From Polytrichum commune (taxonomy: Eukaryota > Streptophyta > Polytrichopsida > Polytrichales > Polytrichaceae): a stretch of 64,000 bases of DNA. The notes beneath the pieces are model-generated. The model saw only the letters and a program-made list of their open reading frames with translations, did not search any database and had not been told where the DNA came from. The DNA is taken from NCBI GenBank assembly GCA_950295325.1, contig OX485806.1:47053169-47117168 (forward strand), in the 5' to 3' direction. Position numbers and translations under genes: made by a program. The number at the start of each line of letters is the position of its first letter. Position 1 is the stretch's first letter. Positions 11,348 through 22,181 of the stretch are shown here, piece after piece.

Positions 11348-11424
11348 AAATCCACAATAGGTTTGGTCACTGGAGCCAACAACCTAAACTAATGTGGTGT
11401 TAGGGTAAAGGTAACTTACACCTG

Positions 11425-14237
11425 TGTGGTGCTTTTGGGCACCCCCCTCCGAGGGAGCCTAAAATTACCGCACAATCCCTTCGGTGAGGGTGGCCTACCT
11501 TAGCAGGTGCCCAAGCCGAACCCGGTTGTTACGATATTTAATGGGTGTGTGGTGTTAGTGGAGGGATTTGGTAATCGCGTCGTATCTTTCCGATAGGTTG
11601 TGCCTATATATTAAGTGCCTAGGATAATTATCAAGTTTTCTAACCTAATGTCTACTCTATCCTAGTCTACGCGCAGATGCACCAGCCTTGGGATCAAGGC
11701 AACCTAACCCTACTGGATGAAATAACCTTACATTTTACCTTGGGCCACCTCTAATTCTTTACTTCTTTTATATTAAATTATCTAAACGGGGGGACCTTAA
11801 TTAAATCCCACCCTCTCAACCTTCATTATTAGTTTATGGTTAATTGAACAAAGCCTATATTACTAAGTTCATAAATTATGGCATCACCACCTACCTGTTT
11901 GGTGCACGCCCTAACCCGAACCCTTCAAGGCCCTGTGCGGGTCTCTTGAAGGTTGATTGATACTTACACCCTCCGATCTTTGCCGTCGGAGGGGTAGTCT
12001 CAATCCTCCGAGTTAAGTTTCCGGTTGGTTTTTTGCCCACGGGGGTCGTACAAATTGTGTTGGTTATTAATTAGTTTAACACGGTTTGACCACAAAAATT
12101 AAAATTGATGGGACTGGGAAATAAGGCAACCTGTGTGTTCAACCTGTTGCACAATCTTCAAGGGTTGGGGCCATCACCTCCAACCCTTGGGGCCAACAAC
12201 ATGATGGTGGTTTCATGGGTCATTACTCCCACCTTACCACCTACAAACATACAGAGTGGTCATGCCGGTGATTAATCCGGCTTCACCACACACGAACGAG
12301 CTATGAATAGAAAGCTACTACCACAATATTTAACCGAGAGGCTCCGCACACATGGGAGTTGGACTTCCCCTCGGCGGCTAGGTGGGTGATGCCCCCCTAG
12401 CCTTACATGGATAGTTGGGTTGGGGTGAGGATATACCTTTGCCACGCTCCCTCCATTCCTAAATTGAAGGGTGTAAGGTTACAATGCTTACCGATTGACT
12501 CCCATCTTGGCTTGGCGATGGTTGGTGCGGAACCCCTACTTCATCGCTCGGCCGCCCACAACACCAACTCGTACCCGCCACCTTTGGATGGACAAACTTC
12601 TTCTTGTAAGGCAGCAGACACCCCTTCACTTTTGTCCAAAAGCTTCAATTGGAACAATTATTAGTAATATGGAAAGCTAACAACAAGAACTATCACTCAT
12701 CCAATTATCAAAGCAACTGCATGTACCTTCTTAAAGATATAAGCCTACAAAGTCAGCTCTTAGAATTCTAGAGGCAGCTGGGATACCTTCATTCAAACAT
12801 CCATAACTTTTGCTTATTAACTTAGATTCCAGCAAGTTTAGACTTTCTAGAAACCTTAAAATCAGATCTACAAGTGCCCCAAATATCAAAAAAACTGCAT
12901 GATTCCTCTTGCAGGTATGAGCTTACAAAGTCAGCTCTTATATTTTAGGAGGCAGCTGGGATACCTTCATTCAAACATCCATAACTTTTTCTCCTTAAAT
13001 CTTATTGTGACAAACTTATACTTCCTAGAAAGCTAACAACAAGAACTATAACATATTTAAATATAAAAGCAATTGGATTATTTCTCTTTTAGTTATGCGC
13101 ATGCAAAGTGAGTACTTGTAGTTTGAGAGGCAGCTAGAACACCTTCATTAAAACACTCATAACTTTCGCAAATCAAATTAGATTCTAGCATGCTTATACA
13201 TTCTAAAAAACTAACAACAAGACCTATAATATACATAAATGCAAAAGAAACTGAATGACTTGTCTTTTAGTTATGCGCTTGCAAAGTCAGCGCTTGTAAA
13301 TTAAAAGGCAGCTGAGACACCTTCACTCAAACATTCATAACGGTTGCTCCCTAACTCTTATTCTAAAAATCTTAGGCTTTTTGGAAAGCTAACATAAAGG
13401 GCTACATTCACTCAAAATCTGAAGGCTAAATTTTAATTTCTGTATGCACAACACTCGCTTGAAAGTGGCACAACAACTTAGGGGTGTGTTCAAAAACACA
13501 CTACCTTCTCTCAAGAGTTCTAACTATTAGAATTCTAACTTATGCCTATCGTGAATGAGTGGGAATGGTTTTCTCCTTCTAACTACAATTCTAGAGGGCT
13601 TCGCCGTGCAAAAAATGGAAAAAATTAGAGAGAGATTGAAAGGGGAAGAGGGGGTTTTTATCACCCTTCAAAATGAAGGGTTGGGCCCCTTCTCCCTTCC
13701 ATTCACCAAGGGGTCCCATTCCTTGAACGGTGGCAACCAAGCCCTTGGAGGTGAATGGGAGTGAGGGGGGCCACCTCACACCCCACTTGCTCAAGCCCTT
13801 AGAAAGGTTTTTCCATTTCCATTTGGAATTTATTTTTGGTTGGCAAGGGTGGCAACATGGCCCCCTTGCCTTAGTTGGCAAAATTCCTTATGCTTGTAGT
13901 TGTCACTTTCTTTTCTTTCTTGGCCGCTTTCGGAATTACCCTTGTTTTGCCGCCACTTGACTTTTGCTTACTTGATTTGGTTGTTCCTAACTTAACTTAC
14001 CTACTAACTAGCCCACTACTTCACGCTTCCGATTCGGGTAAAGGGCATTTCCCTTTTACCCTTTCGGTTTCTAATTTCTATTTGCCTAAGAGTTTAACCC
14101 AAGGATAAAGCTCCTTTAGCCAACCTACCTTAATCTAAACGGTTTGTGCTAAATTTCCCTATTATTCATCTAAGGGTTTTGCTAAAACACCTCAATTGTG
14201 AGCCAAATTGCCTTTGGGGGCAATTTTGACACTCACA
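11425..14237. mobile_element. Family Z insertion Z2 (probable solo LTR, 2.81 kb)
   Basis: It has TG...CA ends (TGTGGTGCTTTTGGGC and ACACTCACA) and a 5-bp duplication ACCTG at 11420-11424 and 14238-14242. It is collinear with Z1 throughout, though diverged. It interrupts the leader of DNMT element copy 1: the leader resumes on both sides when compared with copy 2 (15901-16286). Stem-loops lie at 12216-12231 (TGGG/CCCA) and 12264-12281 (GCCGG/CCGGC). Small open stretches near 13555-14108 are not conserved as proteins and are left out. Confidence 0.8.
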
Positions 14238-14664
14238 ACCTGCAACCACCACCAAATCTTATGTTTTGCTGGCCATCAATCCAGCCTCACCATAAGAGAA
14301 TACAAGCACCACCCACTTGGTGCACACACAAGGGTCTCGTCGGTCATTACTCCGACCTCACCCCCACAATACCCTATCACAAACTAGGACAACACAAAAT
14401 GGGGCAATGTTGGAAGACTCCAACACAACAGCCCGCCACGGGGGAAGGTACCACAACAAAATACAAGGAACAATGCAATAAAAACACTGGATCCTCTTCC
14501 CCAAAACAACACTTAAACAAAAATTGAAAGCGACCGCGACCAACCGACACCCGCCTGCAGTTGGTGGTCAAAATGAAGAGCCCCTGTTGCTCAAGAAAAG
14601 AAAATTCTACCTATGCACATCTCTCATCTCCCCACTACAACCTAAGAATCTCTCCTCACAAAAA
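14238..14664 (-). promoter_or_regulatory. 5' leader/LTR-end region of DNMT element copy 1
   Basis: The reverse complement aligns with 15901-16210 of copy 2, for example GGGGAAGAGGATCCAGTG against GGGGAAGAAGATCCAGTG and the TTGTGATAGGGTATT block. It contains two stem-loops, GCTGG-CCATCAAT-CCAGC (14268-14285) and GTCGG-TCATTACT-CCGAC (14339-14356), both counted on the plus strand. It extends about 130 bases further upstream than copy 2 does before meeting LTR Y2. No clear PBS was found. It may be the R-U5 part of the element's LTR or an untranslated leader. Confidence 0.55.
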
Positions 14665-15900
14665 TGTCGGGAATATGTGTTGACAAACACAATTCAACCC
14701 TAATAATAGTTTATTTTAGGTCGAACGGAATTCCACATGCCATCCAATCTCCAATAGCATTCCCCTCGGAAATTTTGTACAACCGACCCCTAAAAAGAAA
14801 TACCAAGCATTTTTAATATTTCATAAAAGCTTATGTGTTCCTCCTTGTGTCCTTGATTAATGAGCCCAAGAAATTAACCTCTTAGATAGAAGAGAAAAAT
14901 TAAAAGTTGAAAGGAAACATAAACTAATTAATTAACGCCATTTACCGCTGACAGACGCCCGTTACCGCTGATTGACGCCGGCCAGCAGACAGTGTAGGGG
15001 GAGCCAAAGCCAGTGCAGGGACAGCAGTAGAGGGAGGCTGGCCGCCTCCCGCTTCTTCCCTCAATTTTTTTTTTTAAATTTTTTTTGAATCACTTGAACT
15101 TGAATTGGAATGAGGAATGCTCTCAACAAGCTTAAGAGTATGAATTCAAGCTTGCAAGTAAAAAAAAATGACAAGGAATTCCGTGGAAAATTGAATATTT
15201 TATCACCACAATTCACCTTGATGTAGCACTCTCAAAGAAACATTCTTCTTCTTGTTGCTCCACAAATCTGCGATGTTCTCCGCTCCAACACTTTAAAACT
15301 CAGTCACTCCTCGTCCTCACATTCATTCTTGAATGTTGGAGCTCAAAATTTGAAAAAAAGATAAAGAATCATGCATTCTTGCCAAGTGAGAAGGAAGAGA
15401 ATAGAACACTCATAAGAGCTCTAAATCTCTCTTTAAATGCATACAATTAATCAAGCTATCTCTCACTTTACCAAGGGAGAATCCAAGAGTGTAAGTAGAG
15501 AAAGAAGAACTCAAGATTTATTGCAAAATCATGCAATCTACACCTCACGCAAGGTCTCTCCACACACGAGAAGGAAGAGAGTAGAACACTCAAGAGCTCT
15601 AAATTTCTCTTCAAATGCACACAATTAGTCAAGTTATCTCTCACTCCACCAAGGGAGAATCCAAGAGTGTAAGTAAAAGGAGAAGAACTCAAGATTTATT
15701 GTAAAATCATGCAATCTACACCTCACACAAGCTCTCTCCACACACTAACTCACAAGACTTGACTTGGCAAGAATGCCAAGCCAAGGAGGAGGCTCATCAC
15801 TTAGGAGCCTCACTTTCCAAAACTAAGGTTCATCCATCCAACTCTAAATGGATGAAGCCCAACGGATAAGGTGCAGCCGCCCACGCCACATACCGTGACA
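14665..15900 (-). mobile_element. Family Y LTR, copy Y2
   Basis: On the minus strand it starts TGTCACGGTATG and ends ATATTCCCGACA. It matches Y1 and Y3 at the 5' edge. It contains an internal tandem duplication of about 190 bases (15430-15735) holding the AATAAATCTTGAG block twice. No target duplication (AAAAA on the left, GCGCG on the right). It sits exactly between the two divergently oriented DNMT elements and cuts copy 2 at its leader. Confidence 0.75.
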
Positions 15901-16286
15901 GCGCGGTCAATTTGAATTTTACTTATTTGTTGTTTGGGGAAGAAGATCCAGTGCTGCATTTGCATTGTTTTTCTTAATTCATTGTGGTACCTTCCTCATG
16001 GCGGGCTGTATTACTAGACATTGCCAGCATTGCCTCATTTTGTGTTGTGCCAGTTTGTGATAGGGTATTTTAGGGGTGAGGTCGGAGTGATTACCGACGG
16101 GGCGTTTGTGTGTACACCAAGTGGGCAGTGCTTGTATTCCTTCATGGTGAGGCTTGAGTAATGACCAGCAGACCGTAAGGTTGGTGGTAATTGCAGGTAC
16201 ATGTAATCTTTTTTATTTTTTTATTTTACCTTGACACAAGTGTAATGTAGGTTGTTGGCTCGAGTCACCATATTCATTGGGGGTTT
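15901..16286 (+). promoter_or_regulatory. Leader of DNMT element copy 2
   Basis: Aligned by eye to 14238-14530 (reverse complement) and 11348-11419 of copy 1. It has the stem-loops GTCGG-AGTGATTA-CCGAC (16081-16098) and GCTTG-AGTAATGA-CCAGC (16152-16169, one mismatch). GTAGGTTGTTGGCTCGAGTCACC just before the gag ATG is shared with copy 1. Confidence 0.55.
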
Positions 16287-18068
16287 ATGGTTACAACTTG
16301 GACCTAACATTATTGTTCGCCATCTCTAGGAGCATCGGAAGGTCAATCACTAGATCTCTCAGACGTTGAACCAATGGTAGCACCCGACGAGCCTACTTCG
16401 GCATGAAGAACTGCCACTCGGTCTCATGTCTTGTGAGTAGGGATCTTTGACAATATGGAGGAGGAGACGCGAGATGGAGTCCGGGACCGGTTTTTGGGTC
16501 GAGCAGGGACCATTTCCCTGCAAGACTGGAAAATTTGGTTTAGAGCGTGGATGTAGAAGAAACGTCAACGCAATACAAGTTTTAATGATTTGTATGCGTT
16601 TGAACTTTTGTCTCAACATCTAGAGCACAAAGCACGTCAGACTTATGAGCAATGGAGGGACGCTCATTGGATGGAGTTGGATCATGTAGAGCAATACTGG
16701 GAAACTCGGGTGGAGTTGATTTCCGCGTTGAAAGAGGGTGCAACTTCTAGTTTATTAGTCCCACATGTGGTGAAGACGGAGCAAGCGGAGAGTGTTTGTA
16801 GTGGACGTGGAGGGAACCATTCCTAGTAAACATAAAAAAAACGTTTTTTTTTTCCGTATCCGCGTGTACATCGAATTTGATCTTCCCACTCTCCCGCTAT
16901 GCCCAAGTTATATAAGCGACATTAGCCTTTTTTGGAACTCCGCATGATTTTGATCCTCTGTAAGAATTACAATTTCATTTGAAAAAGAATATAAAGGTTT
17001 TTGCGGGAACCAAATGTGGCGGATCCAAGACTTCAGGGACGAGAAAGATGACACACCTCGTACCATGTATACGCAGTTGGCAAGATTTTCCAGAGAATCT
17101 GGAGGGGTTTTCACGGAAAGCCAGTTGATGAAGATGTTTTTGTCAAAGATTGACAAACGCCTCATTGATTTAGCTCTATTCATGATTATCATGAATTATG
17201 CTGGTCGGACGACACTTGTAGAGGATTTCGCCATTATAGAGGAATGTGATCGTGTCTTGTGTCAACATGATGCCATTGATTTGGTATCTTGTTAGTGAAT
17301 TCTAGCAAATCTCGGAAGGTTACGGTTGCGGCTGCAAGATTGGCAGTGGCAGAGGTGGACAAAACCTTGTATTGTTGGTCTCGTGGGCAGGCGGGCCACG
17401 CTAAGAAGGATTGTCCTTCAAAGCAAAGGCATTCCCATACCGTAGGGAATCCGAAGCGGAAACCAATTGCTCCCGCTAAGAATTCGACGAAAGGGGCGGG
17501 TAATCATTTATCTAAGCAGCTAATTTGTTCCCATTGTGGGCGGAACAATCACATGGTGGCAAACTACTTTGCTCTCCATCTAGAGAAACGTCCTTTTTCT
17601 GAATGCGAAAAAACGTTGGAGGTAAATATTGGAGCTTTGGAGGAGAGGTTCAAAACTTTGGCGTCATCCGGCCAAATTTTGGACTCACCGTCTTCCTCCG
17701 GAGCTAAGGCAAATTCTTCCACTCCGGATTATTATATGTTCAAAGCCTCGGGGGAGGTGGTGAGTTCTGTAGTGGTGACACATGCTCAATCTGTGTCACG
17801 AACCACGCCTTGGACCAAAGGTAAGTCTGTGGGCAGCTTACGAGCTCGGGACAATGGTCTCGCGGATCAGATTGGCCAGGCCCATCTACCATTGTTTTTT
17901 ATATTGACGGATGTTGTCCAATCTATCAGTGGTCGAAATTCGTGTTTGGAGGTTTCAAATCCTGCGACTGACGTGATGCACACTTTTGCATCCAAAGTGT
18001 TGCATACACCTTTGTTTATGGCGATGGAGTGCTTGTCGTCAGGCATCCAACCAACTAAGGGTTTATAG
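16287..18068 (+). pseudogene. Gag with two zinc knuckles, DNMT element copy 2
   Basis: Starts MVTT and follows copy-1 gag, with ISLQDWKIWFRAWM and YAFELLSQHLEHKARQTYEQW (16500-16650), then a diverged linker and PRTMYTQLARFSRESGG (17040-17110), continuing into the capsid C-terminal helices (LSKIDKRLIDLALF). Near 17370 comes CWSRGQAGHAKKDC, a CCHC knuckle whose second Cys is Arg; near 17525 comes CSHCGRNNHMVANYF, whose last Cys is Tyr. The rest is a serine-rich spacer. Stops at about 16305, 16398, 16556 and 17293 plus a frameshift near 16810 inactivate it. It bound RNA in the ancestral element, by family knowledge. Confidence 0.75.
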
Positions 18069-18259
18069 CTAGCGGGTAGGATTTTGGAAGGAAAGGCACC
18101 TCCATCTTTTGACTGTGGCTCAAGCCACCGTTGACCTTCTTACCATGGAGGATCTGGAGGAAGCGGCCACATGGTGAGTGAGGCTTGCAGCGGAGGCCAT
18201 TGCGTATTTTGACGCACATGCCCCAGATGGCCAAGAGCCAACCTCATCTTATGATTTAC

Positions 18260-18700
18260 TAGCCTCTGCGGGCACAACTTATTTTCAGATGTAGCTGCTC
18301 GATCTGCTCGCGAGCATCGAAGCATTGTACGTATGGTGAATGATTCCGGCATTTTGGTGGTTGGTTGGGCTGGGGCAATACAATTCGAGTTGCTCCCCAT
18401 TGTGTAATGGATTTGGGGACACAACCTGTTATGATCAACAAAAAACTTACGCAAGAATTGCGGTTGACGGCCGATGACTTGGTTCCTTGTTCATTTACCA
18501 TCGTCACATCCATTGGCCACATGGAGCGGACCATTGATTATACTCGGTAGCCACTACAACTTAGGTTCTGAGTGAAGCCTGGAGATCCATTTGCACCTCT
18601 TCTAATTAGGTGTGCGGTAACAGAGGCGACCAACTACGACATTTTAGTTGGTCAGCAAACATTTTACCTTCTCGATTTTTGTTTGGACAACTAGACTGAG
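18260..18700 (+). pseudogene. Retropepsin-like protease region, copy 2
   Basis: The peptide VAPHCVMDLGTQPVMINKKL (18385-18445) matches the retropepsin active-site context, with DLG in place of D-S/T-G. TNYDILVGQQTFYLLDF (18625-18690) matches the C-terminal strand region typical of gypsy proteases. It lies between gag and the methyltransferase, which gives the position of the foreign domain. Broken by stops at 18548-18550 and 18571. Confidence 0.6.
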
Positions 18701-18735
18701 GGGGCGTGAATCCGACCAGTATTAGGGTGGGAATG

Positions 18736-19560
18736 GCCGCAAGGAACTTACTCTTGTGGCATTTGCGGCCGCTGCTACTATAACACCATTATCTTTGGTT
18801 TTTGGGTGTGGTAGTTTTACTGACACATTGCCCTATGGCTCCGCATTATTGGAGGAGTCATTGGCATTTATGGGGAGTGCTGAGGATCAACGGGAGATGG
18901 TACCTAAAGTTCATTGGTGCGTCATCCCAAGGATCCTCTTCCTCCTTGGCACGATTCTACAGAGCTACTCCGGAGATGTGAGGACATTATCCTCTCTATC
19001 GGTTCTACGACACATGTCATACCGGCTAGCCCATCGGCATTGGTACACCCCATTTTGTGGCGCCCGTCGAACAAGGGGATTACTTTGGTAGAAGTTTTTG
19101 GGAGCATCGGAATGGGATTGGTGGCTGTGTTGGAGGCTGGCCTCACGATTCGACGGGTTGTCTATGTGGACAATAATCAAGTATCCACCCATGTGACTCG
19201 TCACCATTTCCACCGGTTGATGGTGTTGTACCCACAGCAGTTACACCCGACTGCCCATTTTTATGACGTTTCCACTGTCATTCGCATTCCGCAATTAGGG
19301 GTTGGGTATGGTGTGGGATGCTCACACCAAAACCATTGGCTGACAAATGGGAGCGTGCCATGGGATTTCGCACTAGCACCACCGCAGCTTTTGGCCTTTC
19401 TGAAGGCCAACGACGCTTCATGTTGGGCCAAGCCATGGATATTCATACCATGGTGTAGACTGTTGTTTTATGCCTTGTATTGCAACGGCATCATGATGAC
19501 CAGTTGTTGTCTCTGGGGGCCGAGGACTCTGGGGGCATAGCGGTCCACATCCATAGAGAA
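18736..19560 (+). pseudogene. Truncated cytosine methyltransferase domain, copy 2
   Basis: The N-terminal part is collinear with copy 1: PHPILWRPSNKGITLVE-like sequence (18995-19090), motif I VFGSIGMGLVAVLEAGL (19095-19145), VVYVDNNQVSTHVTRHHFHRL (19155-19220). A deletion near 19265 then removes motifs IV to VIII, including the catalytic PCQ. The sequence resumes at the motif X region in RTSTTAPPQ-like and LKANDASCWAKPW form (19370-19440, in a shifted frame). Its presence in the same place in both copies shows that the methyltransferase was part of the ancestral element. Not functional. Confidence 0.8.
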
Positions 19561-19614
19561 GGGAATTGAGGTCATGGTTGGAAAAGCCGAACGGATCTTT
19601 TGATTCGAACAGCA

Positions 19615-19927
19615 GGTGATGGAGGAGCTTCAAGCTCAATGGGTTTATACTGGTCCATATCTTTATGGTTTGCGCTTTACTTTGGTGACTAACCATCAGT
19701 CGTTACGGTGGCTCATAAAGTCGGATAAGCTTACTGGCAAGCTTGCCAGGTGGGTTTTGTTGCTCCAGGAATATGACTTTGAGGTGATAGATCGTGTTGG
19801 GATTACCAACCTGGATGAAGATGGACTTTCACGCAATCCAAGTCCTTTGGATGAGGACTTGACCGGGGCTAGGTGGCATAGAGATTGTGATCGAGAAGCG
19901 GTTCCAGGTTGGCATGCGGCTACTTAA
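19615..19927 (+). pseudogene. RNase H, DNMT element copy 2
   Basis: Contains LVTNHQSLRWLIKSDKLTGKLARWVLLLQEYDFEV and a GITNLDEDGLSRNP end, the conserved C-terminal half of Ty3/gypsy RNase H (the HADxLSR-like motif is altered to DEDGLSR). It is fused directly behind EELQAQWVYTG, which in copy 1 belongs to the linker after the methyltransferase, so all of reverse transcriptase and the N-terminal half of RNase H are deleted. Confidence 0.8.
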
Positions 19928-20149
19928 CTCATTTCATTTTCTGGTGCGGCTGTTGAGGTTTCGATATACGGCTTGGATGATGAGATTGATTGACCTCAAG
20001 CTATTGCAGATATATGGGAGGAATTTTCTCGTATTACATAAACTTTAGTAGGGGACTTTTCCTATGTCTACCTTGGCAATAGAAAGGGATAGGATTGGAC
20101 ATCAAATAACAAGGTTCCATTAGGAGAACGGTTTGTTGTTTTGATTGTG

Positions 20150-21245
20150 GTCGGATGGGACAAGGCGTATTGTCCTTAGACCGGATTAGAAGGCTTCCTT
20201 GTTGCGGCAAGTGCACGAGGAACTTGGCCATTTTGGCATATGCAAGACACATTCGATGTTGCGTGGCCAATGTTGGTAGACTCGCATGTATCAGCAGGTG
20301 GTTGCTTATGTCGGGAGGTGTGAAGTTTCTGACCGGATCAAGTCTAGATTTAACACCTTGTTACCTATTATGGGATTGGGCTACCGTTGGTCGTTGGACT
20401 TTGCAGGACCGTTGGTTGTCACACCACGTGGAGAAAAGTACATGTTGGTGATGGTGGAGCATTTTGGCAAATGAATTGAGCTTGTTGCTCTACCCCAAAA
20501 CTCTACAGAGTTGGCCGCAGGTGCCTTTTTGGATTGTGTGTTGGCACATTTTGGAGCACCGACTGAGGTATTGATGGACCAAGGGAGGGAGTTTCTTGGT
20601 GATTTTGAGGAGTTGTGCATTTAGTTGCTCATAGATCACTGCACCACCTTTCGGGATCATCCGGAGGCGGATGGCTTGGCTGAACGGATTGTTCAGACAA
20701 CCAAACGTGACTTGAGGAAGTATGGTTTACTTCGGGGGAGCCATCGGGATTGGGACATTATGTTGCCTTGGATTGCTATGGGCTATTAATTTAGTAGGCA
20801 GGCCTTTTTGGCATCTTACAACCCGTATCAATTATTGTATGGACATGAGACTATACTCCCAAGTTCTATTTGGGAAAAGCTAGCTCCTGTTCTGGATTTG
20901 GATGACCCAAACATTTGGGCAAAGTGTTTGCGGGAGCGGGCTCAATGCTTATGGCCATGGAGAATTTGTCCATTGCTCAATACTGTGACACATTGCATTA
21001 TGCACGTATTTGCAGTGGTGCTTACCGACCTCAGTTGCGGAGATTCCGGGAGAATGATTATGTTTATCTCCAATGTGAGGCACCTACAACATTGGATGTC
21101 AAGGCGGGGCACACTATCCTTTGGGTGAAGAAGGTGTTGTCGAGTGGTTTGTTGTTGTTGGAAGGCAAGGATGGCAAGGAATGTCGTGAGCATTCCAAGA
21201 ATTGTGCCCCATGTCATCTCCCCATTGAGGGTATAGTTCATCCTG
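20150..21245 (+). pseudogene. Integrase, DNMT element copy 2
   Basis: The H2C2 zinc-binding region is seen as QVHEELGHFGICKTH (20207-20250) and YVGRCEVSDR (20305-20335, last Cys replaced by Ser). The catalytic core has YRWSLDFAGPL (first Asp, about 20395), TEVLMDQGREFLGDF (second Asp, about 20573) and HPEADGLAERIVQTTKRDL (Glu, about 20682). The C-terminal domain is in another frame as RRFRENDYVYLQ and DVKAGHTILWVKKVL (21030-21140). Three stops (about 20474, 20622 and 20788) and at least one shift are present. Joins the PHD-like tail. Confidence 0.85.
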
Positions 21246-21630
21246 AACCGGCTCTCATGTCAAAGGGTTTTTCATGTTTTGTGTGTGAAGAGAAAAAATT
21301 GCGTCTACTATGTTCTTGTGTGATTAGTATTAACGTGGTTGGCACATGACATGCTTGAGGCCACCCTTGACTTCTCTACCATCTGGACAATGGAGTTGTC
21401 TTTGCTGTCGAGGATCTTCGGTACTTGGTGCTTCCACCAATTGTACTCAATGATCATGTGTGGTTTTCATCATCTTATGCATGTCCAAATAGAAAAATGA
21501 AGAGTTATGGCTTGGAAACGCAATCAACATGAGACGGTGGAATTAATTCTTTGGAATGTGATGGCCAACCATCATAGGCGATTAAGAATGGGGCTCACAT
21601 TGCACCCAGCCTACAGTTCATTGGAATGAC
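21246..21630 (+). pseudogene. PHD-finger-like C-terminal tail of the integrase
   Basis: Following the integrase tail, the sequence spells the ligands of a Cys4-His-Cys3 zinc finger: CFVC (21275-21286), a later LCD segment, GWHMTCLRPPLTSLPSGQW (21335-21393) and SCLCC (21395-21408). W-H-x2-C and the trailing W-(S)-C-x2-C are typical of PHD fingers. It needs one frame change near 21310 and crosses two stops (LCD-stop-Y-stop-RGW), so this copy is dead. A short basic tail (RVMAWKRNQHETVEL) follows to a TGA near 21629. PHD fingers commonly bind histone H3 tails; a role in integration targeting is inference. Confidence 0.65.
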
Positions 21631-21727
21631 ATTCACCACACTAGTTAGTTCCGGAGCAATCTTTCATTATTCATGTCCTTTGGATTGGTATTGGTCCTAG
21701 CTACTTGGCGGGACTCCATAGTCAGCT

Positions 21728-21843
21728 GAAGGGGGGCATGTCGAGGTGTGTTGTTTATATGTGACTTTGCTATGTTTTAGTGTTCTTTGTTAGTGGTGGT
21801 TGGTACTCAAGCTGTAGTGACACACGATCGTTATTTACACGAC
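21728..21843 (+). mobile_element. Polypurine tract and start of 3' LTR, DNMT element copy 2
   Basis: GAAGGGGGGCA at 21728-21738 immediately precedes TGTCGAGGTGTGTT, as expected for plus-strand priming next to a 3' LTR. The 105-base block ends ACACGACA at 21843 and recurs almost unchanged at 22182-22286. The true length of the LTR is not clear. Confidence 0.55.
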
Positions 21844-21846
21844 AGT

Positions 21847-22181
21847 TGTCACGGTATGCAGTGTCGGCGGCCGCACCTTATCTGTTGGGCTTTATTCATT
21901 TAGTTATGGATGGATGAATCTTAGATGTGGAGAGGAAGGCTCCTAAGTAAGAAACATCCTCCTTGGCTTGGCATTCTTGGCAAGTCAAGTCTTGTGAGTG
22001 AGTGTGTGGAGAGAGTTTGTGTGGGATGAAGATTGCATGTTTTTGCAATAAATCTTGAGTTTATCTCCCTTTTCTTATACTCTTGGATTCTTCCGTGGTG
22101 GAGTGAGAGATAGCTTGACTCATTGTGTGCATTTGAAGACTCATTAGAGCTTTTGCAAGAGTTTGACTATCTTCTTTCTCT
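21847..22181 (+). mobile_element. Truncated family Y LTR, copy Y3
   Basis: Begins TGTCACGGTATGCAGTGTCGG and follows Y1 for about 335 bases, then stops abruptly at CTTCTTTCTC where the second 105-base block begins. It lies between two copies of that block. Confidence 0.7.

Larger units (their letters stand above)
2384..14664 (-). mobile_element. Ty3/gypsy retrotransposon with DNA methyltransferase, copy 1 (nested, broken)
   Basis: Read on the minus strand the order is: leader (14664-14238), gag (11347-10516), methyltransferase (7697-6540), linker, reverse transcriptase (6297-5404, then 2558-2384). Three interruptions break it: insertion Z2 in the leader (11425-14237), an X LTR plus X fragment replacing the gag end and protease (about 7698-10515), and insertion Z1 inside reverse transcriptase (2564-5403). 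The RT connection resumes exactly across Z1 once one copy of its ACCGG duplication is removed, which proves Z1 is an insertion. Integrase and 3' LTR are missing at the left end. Copy 2 at 15901-21738 supports the order. Confidence 0.8.
15901..21738 (+). mobile_element. Ty3/gypsy retrotransposon with DNA methyltransferase, copy 2
   Basis: Plus-strand order: leader, gag with zinc knuckles, protease, truncated methyltransferase, RNase H, integrase with PHD-like tail, polypurine tract at 21728-21738, and the start of a 3' LTR. Reverse transcriptase and the C-terminal part of the methyltransferase are deleted. It is collinear with copy 1 where both exist, but clearly diverged, so these are old, independent insertions or an ancient inverted duplication. 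Every protein region has several stops or shifts. Confidence 0.8.

Noticed and set aside
2564..14237. Z1 and Z2 as the two LTRs of one large element containing the methyltransferase
   Set aside because: Each Z copy has its own 5-bp target duplication, and Z1 interrupts the RT reading frame, so they are separate insertions.
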